From CAZAKZ01 sp964485695 (GTDB lineage: Bacteria > Planctomycetota > JAFGQW01): a stretch of DNA of 23,241 nucleotides. The notes under the pieces are model-generated. The model was not told the DNA's origin. It saw nothing but the letters and a program-made list of their open reading frames with translations, and searched no databases. The stretch spans positions 1-23,241 of the forward strand of contig CAZAKZ010000092.1 in the NCBI GenBank assembly GCA_964485695.1, given 5' to 3'. Position 1 is the stretch's first letter. Each line of letters begins with the position of its first letter. This document shows, in pieces, positions 8,050-15,784 of this stretch. The translations under genes and the position numbers were made by a program.

Positions 8050-8751
8050 TCATGCACGTCTCGCGAGGTAGAGGGTGTTCCTATCCATCTCGTTCACGAG
8101 AGGATTGAAGAACTCCACTTCGCGCGCCCAAGCTCGGGCGAAGGCCTCGTCCAACTCGCCCAGGAACGCCTCTTCGGGCGGTTCCGCCGACCACAGGGCG
8201 AACAAGCCGCCCGGTGCCAGCCGGGCCGCCAGGCCGCGAAGGCTCTCCGCCCGATAGAACTCCGCGTGTGCGGGATGCAGCAGGCTGCCCGGGGCATGGT
8301 CGATGTCCACCAGCACGACGTTCCACCCGCCGGGGGCTTGATCCGAGACGGCCCACGTGAAGAAGTCCGCCTGGACGAAGCGACACCGCGCATCCCCGGT
8401 GAGTGTTTCCGCCAGGGGCACCAGGCCGTGCTCGTGCCAGGACACGACCGCGGCCATGATCTCCACCACCGTCACCGACCGCACGCCGGGAGCCTCCAGG
8501 GCGGCCGCAGCCGTTGCACCCAGACCCAGTCCGCCCACGAGGACATCCACGGCCTCGGCCTCCACCTCGGCCAGGGCCCGGGTGGCAAGGGCGCGTTCGG
8601 AGGCGTCCACCAGGCTGCTCATGAGGAACTCGCCGTCGAGGGTGACCTCGTACACTTCGGCCCCGTCCAGAGACAGGGCCCTACGCCGCCGGAGGATCAG
8701 GTCGCCCTGGGGGGTGGAGCAGTGGTCGAGTTCTTCGTACGCCGCGGTCAT
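8050..8751 (-). CDS. Spermidine-synthase-fold / class I SAM-dependent methyltransferase-like protein
   Basis: The 233-residue protein has a Rossmann-type nucleotide-binding pattern. Motif I is VDVLVGGLGLGATAA (about 69-82), the acidic ribose-binding residue is Glu97 in VTVVEIMAAV, and an acidic strand VVLVDIDHAPGS stands where aminopropyltransferases have their catalytic Asp pair. A C-terminal LAPGGLFALWSAEPP strand completes the fold. Proteins of this kind are usually labelled spermidine-synthase-like, but the first part lacks the convincing decarboxy-SAM and polyamine site, so the reaction is unknown; a methyltransferase is equally possible. The start at 8751 is chosen because GAGG stands about ten bases upstream; the longer in-frame start at 8841 would run into the HEAT-repeat gene upstream. 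It is the last gene of a leftward three-gene run. Confidence 0.7.
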   Translation of the reverse strand: MTAAYEELDHCSTPQGDLILRRRRALSLDGAEVYEVTLDGEFLMSSLVDASERALATRALAEVEAEAVDVLVGGLGLGATAAAALEAPGVRSVTVVEIMAAVVSWHEHGLVPLAETLTGDARCRFVQADFFTWAVSDQAPGGWNVVLVDIDHAPGSLLHPAHAEFYRAESLRGLAARLAPGGLFALWSAEPPEEAFLGELDEAFARAWAREVEFFNPLVNEMDRNTLYLARRA

Positions 8752-8798
8752 GTCGTCAATCCTCGGGACAGGTTGGCGTCCGTTGTATGGACAGGGGA

Positions 8799-9812
8799 TC
8801 AACCCTTCTTTTTCACGAGGTTGACAACGAATTGCCGCCACCGGGTCATGGCCGCATCGCGCTTTCGTTCGGAGCTGCCGCTCTTGTACCCGAATCGACG
8901 GCCCGTGATACTCCTGAGCGCCTGTACTGCCGTCTCCCGGACGCCCGCATCGGTGTCCTTGAGTAGATCCACCAGGGCGGGGGTGGCGCTCTCCTCCTTG
9001 CGGTTACCCAGGTTCTCGGCGGCGACGCGGCGTACCGATCCGTTCCAGTCCTTGAGACGATCGATGAGAGCCTGGATCACCTTTGTGCCCCGAAACCGGC
9101 CCAGCTCCTTCAGGGCAAGGAGCCGGCTGACGGGGTCCCTGTCCCGGAGCTGAGCGATCCATCGGTCCACCTCGGACACCTCGGGTTCGGCCGTCTCCGG
9201 CTCCACCTCCGCGGCAGGAGCGGCGGCAGAGGCCGTCTTCATGTCATCCTTGAGTCCCTGGACGGACGCCTTGACCTTGCCGAGGTCGTCCCGGATGAAT
9301 TCCACCTCGTAGAGGATACCCTTGATGTCGCTCTTGAGCTTTTTCGCTTCCTCTCCGGACAGGGCCTTGGACTGGCTCTTGCCGAGGGCCTCGATGTACC
9401 GCATGGCCTCGAGAAGGGAGTCCTCCTGCTTTTTCAGGCGCATTTCGAACCGGTCGAAACCGGCGTCGAGGTTTTCCCGGGCCCGGGACGAGCGGGTGCT
9501 CAGGTCCCGCTTCAGGTCGTCCAGGGCAGCGAGAAGGACATCGCGGTCCGTGGGGCCGGCGGCCTGGACGGGGGGGGGCTCAGGAGGAAACAGCTCCTCC
9601 TGGAACAGAAGGTAGGCGATGGCCAGGAGGCTTCCCAGGAGGCAGAGGCCCAGGAAGAAGGCAAGGTAGCTCGAGGATCGCTCCTGATCGGGCGTCTTCA
9701 CGTACTTGCAGGTGGTGCAGAGGTATTCGCCTAGACGATAATCTGCTTCTCCCGCCTCGATGTCTCTCAGGGGAATACTCTGGTTGCAACGCGAACAGAA
9801 CTGGACTTCCAT
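8799..9812 (-). CDS. Zinc-ribbon, membrane-anchored coiled-coil protein with C-terminal HEAT repeats
   Basis: The 337-residue protein has a clear modular build. An N-terminal zinc ribbon carries Cys6-x2-Cys9 and Cys32-x2-Cys35. One membrane helix spans about 49-70. A Pro-rich stretch and then a charged coiled coil cover about 85-190 (many Lys/Glu/Asp with heptad-like Leu). About 220-330 hold HEAT/PBS-lyase-type repeats such as RLLALKELGRFRGTKVIQAL and RRVAAENLGNRKEESATPAL. The Cys-rich end should face the cytoplasm and the HEAT part the periplasm, or the reverse; the sequence does not decide. HEAT arrays bind protein partners. Its start codon is nine bases after the stop of the next HEAT-repeat gene upstream, and its ribosome site (GGGGGAA) lies in that gap, so the two are surely co-expressed. 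No enzyme function is visible. Confidence 0.8.
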   Translation of the reverse strand: MEVQFCSRCNQSIPLRDIEAGEADYRLGEYLCTTCKYVKTPDQERSSSYLAFFLGLCLLGSLLAIAYLLFQEELFPPEPPPVQAAGPTDRDVLLAALDDLKRDLSTRSSRARENLDAGFDRFEMRLKKQEDSLLEAMRYIEALGKSQSKALSGEEAKKLKSDIKGILYEVEFIRDDLGKVKASVQGLKDDMKTASAAAPAAEVEPETAEPEVSEVDRWIAQLRDRDPVSRLLALKELGRFRGTKVIQALIDRLKDWNGSVRRVAAENLGNRKEESATPALVDLLKDTDAGVRETAVQALRSITGRRFGYKSGSSERKRDAAMTRWRQFVVNLVKKKG

Positions 9813-9821
9813 GGATTCCCC

Positions 9822-11801
9822 CTACAGTATGTAGAGAAGTTCGTTCAGAGCCTCGGTGCTGGTCAGGTAATTGTGGTTCGAAGCGATTGCCGTGATCACA
9901 GGGACGATTTCATCCTCGCAGATCGTACCCATGGCGATGGCGGCAAAGCCGCGGGTCAGGTTCTGATTCTTGGGATTCTCCATGATTTCGATGAGAGAAT
10001 CGAGGGCCGTGCGGTCACCGATGTATCCGAGGGCCTGGGTCACCGAACAGAGAACGTAAGAGGAGGAGGTCGACTTGAGGGATTTGACCAGGGGGACGAT
10101 GATCTCGCGCGTGCCCATGAGACCGAGACCGATGGCCGTCTGTTGCTTCAAGAGGGGGATGTTATCGGAGTTCTTCAGCACCTGGGTGAGATACTCCACG
10201 GAACTGGTGTGGTTGATCATGCCGAGGGCGATGGCCAGGTACCCGCGCAGGTTTATGTCCTGGCTCTTCTTCATGGCCTCGAGGAGTAACGGGCCCGCCG
10301 TGCCGTCACGGGCGATGCCCATGGCGATGGCCAGGCCGCCCCGGATCTGAGGATTCTTCGTTCTTTCGAAAGCAACCCTCAGGGCATTGAGACCGTTGGC
10401 GTGGCGTTCCTCCCATTCCTTCTCGCCCCGCACGTTCTCGCACAGGATCGCAAGGCCCAGGCCGGCGTAGGCCTGGCGCTGGCCCCGATCCTTCACCACG
10501 CCGTCTCGCAGGATCTTGAAGGGCACGTCGCCGCCGATCTGCCCCAGGGCGATGGCTGCGAAGTTTCGGCACTGGTTGTCCTTGGCACGGACGTACTCGG
10601 CGCAGAGCAACTTGAGGAGGTCGGGATTCTCATCGGGATCTTCGATGAGCAATCCCAGGGAGATGACCGCGCTCCTGCGGACGTGGCTGGACTTGTCTCG
10701 GCGGATGGTGCGGGCCAGGAGCTCCAGGGTCCCGGCGTCGGGCATGAGTCCGTTTTTCCAGTGGATCTTGCCCAGGGCGGTGCCGGCGTGGGCCCGGACC
10801 CAATCGTCGTATTGACCGCTCTTCACGATTTTCCTCAGGTGCGCAATGACGTCGTTCACGTAGAGGTTGTCGCCGATGAGGAGTCCGAGGCTGATGGCGC
10901 AGTTGACCGAGATGTTGCGGTTGATCCGGGGGGCGGTGCTCAGGCGCATCAGGAGGCCTTTGACCTCGTTCTTCTCGTTGTCGCCGATGAGTCCGAGGCT
11001 CGAGGCGGCAAATGCACGCATTCGATATTCGGGCTCGCGGCCGCGCAGCTTGTGACCCGCCTGGTTCGCCTCGAGCACGGCCAGCAGCGGTGAAACAGCC
11101 TCCTTGACTCCAAGGAGCCCGAGGGCGATGACGGCGTTTTCCCGGACACTCTTCACCTTGTCATCGAACAGATCGACCAGGGGCTGCACCTCGGGGGCTT
11201 CGCCGACCTTTCCGAGGGCGAGGGCGGAGCTGTCTCGCAGGTCGAAGTGGTCGGCCTTCAGGGCCTTGACGAGCTTCGGGATCAGGTGCATCCGGACGTA
11301 CTCCCGGCTAGGGCGGGTGGTGTCGGTGCTGTCCTTCCGGGTGCGGCGGCCGAAAAAGAACTCTGACGATTCGGACTGGATGCCTTTCTTGTAGAGGCTC
11401 TCCTTCAGGTTCAGAAAGGACTCCTTGTTGAATCCCCACCAGAAGTCCCAGTCCTCGAAGCTGGTGACCTTGGCGGTTTTGGTGCGCCGGGTGACGCCCG
11501 AACCGCCGGGGCGGGCGGCGCCACCGGCCGGCGTAGGCGCGCTCGCCCCCGAGGGTGTGAGGGCGGGAGCAGGCGTCGGCGACGGATCGGGTGTGGGCGT
11601 GGGGGCCGGTGTGGGTGCGGGCGCCGGTGCCGGTGAGGGTGACGGCGCTGGTGAGGGCACGGGAGAAGGCGATCCGGGCGGTTGATTGTTTGGCGGCACG
11701 GTGCCTCCAGGGCCACGATAGTTGCCGCCACAAGGGAACAAAACGTCGGCCAGGAGTATCAACAGCCCCAGTGCGATGAGAACGGTGAAAATCCGTGCCA
11801 T
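9822..11801 (-). CDS. Exported HEAT-repeat protein with Pro-rich linker
   Basis: The product has 659 residues. Residues 1-22 form a signal peptide or anchor helix ending near Cys24 (LFPC is a poor lipobox because Pro precedes the Cys). Residues 28-105 are a Pro/Ser/Ala/Thr linker of the PTPAPSPSP type. Residues from about 160 to the end are a long array of HEAT/PBS-lyase-like repeats, each roughly 35-40 residues, with recurring A-I-A-L-G-x-I/L-G cores (ALGKVGE, ALGLLGV, SLGLIGD, ALGQIGG, ALGMINH, ALGYIGD, AMGTICE). This makes a superhelical binding scaffold outside the cytoplasm. The start at 11801 is set by AGGAAGGAG nine bases upstream; an ATG 33 bases further upstream lacks this. Partner and role are unknown, but co-expression with the zinc-ribbon HEAT protein suggests a shared envelope complex. 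Confidence 0.8.
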   Translation of the reverse strand: MARIFTVLIALGLLILLADVLFPCGGNYRGPGGTVPPNNQPPGSPSPVPSPAPSPSPAPAPAPTPAPTPTPDPSPTPAPALTPSGASAPTPAGGAARPGGSGVTRRTKTAKVTSFEDWDFWWGFNKESFLNLKESLYKKGIQSESSEFFFGRRTRKDSTDTTRPSREYVRMHLIPKLVKALKADHFDLRDSSALALGKVGEAPEVQPLVDLFDDKVKSVRENAVIALGLLGVKEAVSPLLAVLEANQAGHKLRGREPEYRMRAFAASSLGLIGDNEKNEVKGLLMRLSTAPRINRNISVNCAISLGLLIGDNLYVNDVIAHLRKIVKSGQYDDWVRAHAGTALGKIHWKNGLMPDAGTLELLARTIRRDKSSHVRRSAVISLGLLIEDPDENPDLLKLLCAEYVRAKDNQCRNFAAIALGQIGGDVPFKILRDGVVKDRGQRQAYAGLGLAILCENVRGEKEWEERHANGLNALRVAFERTKNPQIRGGLAIAMGIARDGTAGPLLLEAMKKSQDINLRGYLAIALGMINHTSSVEYLTQVLKNSDNIPLLKQQTAIGLGLMGTREIIVPLVKSLKSTSSSYVLCSVTQALGYIGDRTALDSLIEIMENPKNQNLTRGFAAIAMGTICEDEIVPVITAIASNHNYLTSTEALNELLYIL

Positions 11802-11810
11802 TTGACCACA

Positions 11811-11819
11811 CTCCTTCCT
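11811..11819 (-). promoter_or_regulatory. Ribosome binding site of the exported HEAT-repeat gene
   Basis: Read on the minus strand this is AGGAAGGAG, nine bases before the ATG at 11801. It favours this start over the upstream ATG at 11834. Confidence 0.7.
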
Positions 11820-12193
11820 GTTTCGGAGACCCACGATTCATGCACGCACGGCCGGCCGCGCGTGCATTCCGAACCAAGAGCAAGGCAGATCGAGATCTAT
11901 GAATGAATGGCGGGACCGCAAGAACCGTCCGGAATCCGGGCTGTCTGCGCGCGACTGAAGCTGTGTACCGGTGCGGGTTTCAGGCCGGCTCTTCGGTCCA
12001 GAGGGAATCTGCCTTCGTACGTAACCTTCTGTTTGTGTTCTTGAAGCATATCATGGAATTTTTCTTCCGCTCTATCCTGGTTTATTTTTGAGGCGGACTC
12101 CGAGGTCAGAGTGGGAGTTGAAATCGTCGAATCTTCCGAGACCGGGCAGTGGATTCGCGCTTCTTGACACACGGGTGGTATGGGATCCGGGAG

Positions 12194-12212
12194 CCGGCTC
12201 AGAAGGGGCCGG
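12194..12212 (-). terminator. Possible weak terminator hairpin downstream of uup
   Basis: CCGGCTC (12194-12200) can pair with GGGCCGG (12206-12212) in seven pairs, one of them G-U, around a five-base loop. It lies about 80 bases beyond the uup stop on the transcribed strand. No T-run follows, so termination here is only a guess. Confidence 0.25.
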
Positions 12213-12290
12213 ATGGGAATCAAGCCCTGGTCATTCTTCTTACCTGTTGCGAAATAATAGGTTATCTGGATCTCAGCCGGATTTGACCAG

Positions 12291-14180
12291 CTACTCGTTC
12301 CGTTCCTCCAGCTCTTCCCAGAGCCGGTACGCTGCGGCGAGTTCCTGATCCAGTGCCTTCAGCCGGGCCTGGGTCCGGGCAATGAGCTCCCCATCCTGGC
12401 GGTAAAAGGCGGGATCGGACATTTCGTCGTGGAGGGCGGCCTGCTCCTCCTCCAGGTGATCGATTCGGTCCGGAAGAGCTTCGAGTTCGAGCTTTTCCTT
12501 GTAGGTCAGTTTCCGTGGGCGGTCCGTTCGCTCACGCGGCCGGGCCTTTTCGGACCGGGATTTCTGCCGGGGCATCCGGGGTTGGGTCCCGCGCTGGCGT
12601 ACCCAGTCGTCGTATCCCCCCACGTACTCCTTGACCCTACCCTCACCCTCCAGCACCATGCAGCTGGTCACGACGTTGTTGAGCAGGGCTCGGTCGTGGC
12701 TGACGAGGAGAAGGGTGCCCGGGTAGTCTGCAAGCCGCGCCTCCAGGACCTCAAGGGTCTCCAGGTCCAGATCGTTGGTGGGTTCGTCCAGGACCAGGAC
12801 GTTGGATGGCCGGCAGAAGAGGCGGGCGAGGAGGAGACGATTCCGCTCACCGCCCGAGAGGTGGGTGATGGGGCTCCGGGCCCTGTCCGGAGTGAAGAGG
12901 AATCCCTTCAGGTAGCCAAGGACGTGGAGCGTTTTTCCTCCGAAGGTGACCCTGTCGCTTCCATCAGTGACGTTGTCGGCCACGGTCCGGGTCTCGTCGA
13001 GGCCGTCGTGGAGTTGATCGAAGTAGGCCACCTCCAGGTGGGTGCCGTGGCGAAGCGTTCCCGTGTCCGGGGTGACCTCGCCCAGCAGAAGACGCAGCAG
13101 CGTCGTCTTCCCGGACCCGTTGGGGCCCACGATGCCCACTCTGTCGCCCCGCATGACCGTTGTGGTGAGATCCCGGATCACCGGCTTGTCGCCGTAACCG
13201 AATCCCGCGCTCCTGGCCTCGATGACCAGCCTTCCCGACTTTTCGGCTTCCCGGACCTGCATGCGCAGGGCCCCGGGGCGGTCCCGCCGGCTCCGGCGCG
13301 CTTCACGCATTTTCATGAGGGCCCGGACCCGCCCCTCGTTCCGGGTGCGTCGCTCCTTGACGCCCCGGCGGATCCACGCCTCCTCCCTGGCGAGCTTCTT
13401 GTCGAACTGCTCGCGGTTGTGTGCCTCGGCCTCGAGTGCTTCCTGCTTCCGCTGCAGGAAGGTGTTGTAGTCGCAGGCCCAGCTGGTCAACCGGCCTCGA
13501 TCCAGGTCGAGGATGCGCGTGGCCAGGGTACGCAGAAACATCCTGTCGTGGGTGACGAGGAGCAATGCACCTTCGTAGCTCGACAGGTAGTCCTCGAGAT
13601 CGGTGATGGCCTCGATGTCCAGGTGGTTGGTGGGCTCGTCCAGGAGCAGCACGTCGGGTTTCCGGGCCAGGGCCCTGGCCAGCAGAGCCCGACGCTTGAG
13701 GCCGGCTGAGAGAGTGCTCGTCTCGGCGTCGGGGTTCAGCTTCAGGCGCGAGACCACCCGTTCGACCTGTCCGTGCAGGTGCCATCCCCCATCGGCGTCC
13801 AGCTCCCGTTGGAGTCGGTCCAGGCGGCGTACGAGGGCCTCGTCTTCCTCGTGCTCGAGGCGTCTCGCCACGCGATGGTACTCGGCGAGGGTTTCTCCCG
13901 CCGGTCCCAGGCCGCCGGCGGCCACCTCGAACACGGTGCCCTGAAGGCCCTCCGGCACTTCCTGGTCGAGGCGCGCCAGGCGCACCCCGGGCTTGCACTC
14001 GACCCGGCCCTGGTCCGCCTCGAGATCTCGGCTCAGGATCTTCATCAAGGTGGATTTGCCGGCGCCGTTTCGACCCATCAGGCACACCCGTTCGCCCCGA
14101 TCGAGATGCAGGTTCACCCGGTCCAGGACCAGGGGGCCGCCCAGGGCCACGGATACGTCATGGAGGCTGATCAGCGCCAT
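12291..14180 (-). CDS. uup: ABC-F ATPase, Uup type
   Basis: The 629-residue soluble protein has two ABC ATPase domains and no membrane helices. Domain 1 has Walker A GRNGAGKST (36-44), signature LSAG (157-160, where LSGG is usual) and Walker B DEPTNHLD (181-188). The linker at about 240-315 is long, basic and helical, as in ABC-F proteins. Domain 2 has Walker A GPNGSGKTT (352-360), signature LSGGERNR (441-448) and DEPTNDLD (465-472). The last 90 residues are a Lys/Arg/Glu coiled coil starting around KLTYKEKLELEALPDRI, the hallmark that separates Uup from EttA and other ABC-F members. Uup acts on ribosomes and branched DNA intermediates in other bacteria. The start follows the radical SAM gene's stop by 13 bases with AAGGGG upstream, so it may ride on the AMMECR1/Memo operon. 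Confidence 0.92.
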   Translation of the reverse strand: MALISLHDVSVALGGPLVLDRVNLHLDRGERVCLMGRNGAGKSTLMKILSRDLEADQGRVECKPGVRLARLDQEVPEGLQGTVFEVAAGGLGPAGETLAEYHRVARRLEHEEDEALVRRLDRLQRELDADGGWHLHGQVERVVSRLKLNPDAETSTLSAGLKRRALLARALARKPDVLLLDEPTNHLDIEAITDLEDYLSSYEGALLLVTHDRMFLRTLATRILDLDRGRLTSWACDYNTFLQRKQEALEAEAHNREQFDKKLAREEAWIRRGVKERRTRNEGRVRALMKMREARRSRRDRPGALRMQVREAEKSGRLVIEARSAGFGYGDKPVIRDLTTTVMRGDRVGIVGPNGSGKTTLLRLLLGEVTPDTGTLRHGTHLEVAYFDQLHDGLDETRTVADNVTDGSDRVTFGGKTLHVLGYLKGFLFTPDRARSPITHLSGGERNRLLLARLFCRPSNVLVLDEPTNDLDLETLEVLEARLADYPGTLLLVSHDRALLNNVVTSCMVLEGEGRVKEYVGGYDDWVRQRGTQPRMPRQKSRSEKARPRERTDRPRKLTYKEKLELEALPDRIDHLEEEQAALHDEMSDPAFYRQDGELIARTQARLKALDQELAAAYRLWEELEERNE

Positions 14181-14193
14181 GCGGGACCCCTTA

Positions 14194-15492
14194 TCACCAC
14201 ACCCCGGCCACTCCGGTTCCGCAAAACTTGCACTTGCCGTCCACGACGTTCACGGTGTCAACGTGGTAGGTGATGCGATCGACGAGGGTTTCACCGCAAT
14301 GGTGGCAAACGGTCCGCTCGGCGCCCTCCACGTCGCGCACGTTGCCGATGTAGACGTGGCGAAGGCCCGACCGGCGGGCCAGGGTCCGGGCCTCGGTGAG
14401 GGTGTCGACCGGAGTCGGGGCGAGGTTCGTCAGCTTGTGGGCCGGATGGAACCGGGAGAAGTGGATGGGAACGTCCGGTCCGAGGGTGTCCACCATCCAG
14501 TCGCACATGCGCCGGATCATGTCCGGCCGGTCCGTGTAGGTGGGCACCACGAGGTTGGTCACCTCGAACCAGACGCCCTCCCGCTTCAGGATCTCCAGGG
14601 TTCTCAGGATCGGTCGGAGCTTGCCGGAGTTGAGCTTCTTGTAGATCTCCTCGTCGAAGCTCTTGAGGTCCACATTGGCCGCGTCCATGACCGTGCACAG
14701 CTCCTGGAGCGGCTTCTCGTGGATGTATCCGCATGTCACCCACACGTTCTTGATTTTCCTGGACCGGGCCTGCTTGGCCGTGTCGAACATGTATTCGTAC
14801 CAAACGGTGGGCTCGGAATAGGTGTAGGCAATGGAGGGACAACCGTGGTGCTCCGCCAGGGCGACCACGTCATCGGGAAACATGCTCAGGCGGTTGACCG
14901 CCTCGCGGGTCAGACGCTTGCGGTAGTCGGGGTTGAACCGGATTGCTTCTCCCCGCGGGTCTTTGCTCTCCTCGGGTTTGCGCTGCGATATGTCCCAGTT
15001 CTGGCAGTTGAGGCACCGGAAGCCGCATCCGGAGGTGGCGATGGAGAAGATCTTCATGCCCGGAATGAAATGGAACAGGGGCTTCTTCTCGATGGGGTCC
15101 ACGTGGAAGGCGCAGGGATTTCCGTAAACAAGGGTATAGAGCGTGCCGTCCTTGTTGACGCGGTTCCGGCACCGGCTCCGGTCCCCGGGCTCGAGGAGAC
15201 AGTCGTTGGGACACAGCTTGCACTGGACGTTCCGGTCCAGCTTCAGGTAGTGGCGCGCTTCCTTGACCCACCCGCGATCCTGCCACAGCTTCCACGTCTT
15301 GCCCGCGGGGGCGTCATTCTTGAAGACCTCGGCCACGGTCACCGAGCCGCTCCGCTTCACCAGGTAGTAGACGGCCCCGCCCCCCACGCCGAGAGAGACC
15401 AGGCCGCACACACCCGCCTTGAGGATCCCGCGGCGCGTGATTCCTCCGGGGGAAGCGGGCGGATTCAGGCCCGGGTCTTTTTCTTGATCCAT
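14194..15492 (-). CDS. amrS: AmmeMemoRadiSam system radical SAM enzyme with twin-arginine leader
   Basis: The protein has 432 residues. The radical SAM motif is Cys156-x3-Cys160-x2-Cys163 (GCGFRCLNCQN), preceded by a second Cys cluster at 91, 94, 98 and 108 (CKLCPNDC), as in the AmmeMemoRadiSam radical SAM family (TIGR04337 type). A C-terminal zinc-ribbon-like tail has Cys396/399 and Cys421/424. The N-terminus carries ITRRGILKAG at 18-27 followed by a hydrophobic Gly/Val/Leu helix to about 45, which is a good twin-arginine signal or membrane anchor and unusual for a radical SAM enzyme. Its substrate is unknown; the family occurs with AMMECR1 and Memo proteins, both found upstream in this operon as one fused gene. 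The start at 15492 is chosen because AGGAG lies six bases upstream. It overlaps the end of the cytochrome-b-like gene by 28 bases. Confidence 0.9.
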   Translation of the reverse strand: MDQEKDPGLNPPASPGGITRRGILKAGVCGLVSLGVGGGAVYYLVKRSGSVTVAEVFKNDAPAGKTWKLWQDRGWVKEARHYLKLDRNVQCKLCPNDCLLEPGDRSRCRNRVNKDGTLYTLVYGNPCAFHVDPIEKKPLFHFIPGMKIFSIATSGCGFRCLNCQNWDISQRKPEESKDPRGEAIRFNPDYRKRLTREAVNRLSMFPDDVVALAEHHGCPSIAYTYSEPTVWYEYMFDTAKQARSRKIKNVWVTCGYIHEKPLQELCTVMDAANVDLKSFDEEIYKKLNSGKLRPILRTLEILKREGVWFEVTNLVVPTYTDRPDMIRRMCDWMVDTLGPDVPIHFSRFHPAHKLTNLAPTPVDTLTEARTLARRSGLRHVYIGNVRDVEGAERTVCHHCGETLVDRITYHVDTVNVVDGKCKFCGTGVAGVW

Positions 15493-15734
15493 CCCCATCT
15501 CCTGAAGGCAAAGTAGATGGTGATCACCGAATGCACCAGGAAGATCCCGATGAGCGGCCAATCGAAGATCTGGTGGATCTCCAGGGCCGTCTGCACGTCG
15601 ATGACCTTGCTGAAACCGAATTTGCCGCACAGAGCGAAGCCGGTCAGAATGTAGAGCGTCACCATGATCAGCAGCAGCCAGCCGGTGATCCTGGCGATCT
15701 TTGTCAGGTAATAGTTCAGCGATTTACCGGCCAT
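15465..15734 (-). CDS. Small two-helix cytochrome-b-like membrane protein
   Basis: The 89-residue protein has two membrane helices, at about 14-34 and 52-77. The second carries His54 and His68, spaced by 13 residues, the spacing of the two haem-ligating histidines in one helix of respiratory cytochrome b. I therefore infer that it may bind haem, probably as a dimer or with a partner, and pass electrons at the membrane. The N-terminal part (KIARITGWLLLIMVTLYILTG in parts) also resembles the first helix of small cytochrome-b-like families. The tail is strongly basic and should face the cytoplasm. It overlaps the radical SAM gene by 28 bases, so the two are co-translated; an electron donor role for that enzyme is an attractive guess. 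Haem binding has only spacing as its support. Confidence 0.7.
   Translation of the reverse strand: MAGKSLNYYLTKIARITGWLLLIMVTLYILTGFALCGKFGFSKVIDVQTALEIHQIFDWPLIGIFLVHSVITIYFAFRRWGWIKKKTRA
15499..15503 (-). promoter_or_regulatory. Ribosome binding site of the radical SAM gene
   Basis: AGGAG on the minus strand abuts one ATG at 15498 and stands six bases before a second at 15492. The latter spacing is workable, so the second ATG is taken as the start. The site lies inside the upstream gene. Confidence 0.65.
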
Positions 15735-15784
15735 GGTTGCGCGTCTTCGTGCCCACGTAAAAAATCAAATTGACTCTTATTTGA
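15735..15784 (-). promoter_or_regulatory. AT-rich gap with a consensus -35 sequence
   Basis: This is the only AT-rich break in the operon. A perfect TTGACA is read on the minus strand at 15799-15794, just inside the preceding gene, and TTGACT-like repeats and a six-T run follow. No good -10 box lies 16-18 bases away, so an internal promoter for the cytochrome-b-like and radical SAM genes is possible but weakly supported. Confidence 0.25.

Larger units (their letters stand above)
11802..12290. other. 489-base gap without a convincing gene
   Basis: The gap lies between the HEAT-repeat gene (its upstream region) and the end of the ABC-F gene. It is more AT-rich than its surroundings around 12030-12090 and contains short open frames on both strands, none with a ribosome site, family resemblance or coding-like composition. 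It should hold the promoter of the two HEAT genes and the end of the large leftward operon. Apart from the small hairpin at 12194-12212 I see no clear structure. Confidence 0.6.

Noticed and set aside
6345..8057. Antisense open frame of 570 codons opposite thiG, thiH and thiS
   Set aside because: The opposite strand encodes three unmistakable thiamin enzymes; the antisense product has no recognisable family.
9849..11093. Several plus-strand open frames opposite the HEAT-repeat gene
   Set aside because: They lack ribosome sites and their periodicity follows the HEAT repeats of the minus-strand gene.
11897..12223. Small minus-strand open frame of 108 codons in the gap before the HEAT gene
   Set aside because: It has no ribosome site, a composition unlike a folded protein and no resemblance to a known family; the GLKPAP string in it comes from a GC-rich motif often seen in non-coding repeats, but only one copy is present here.
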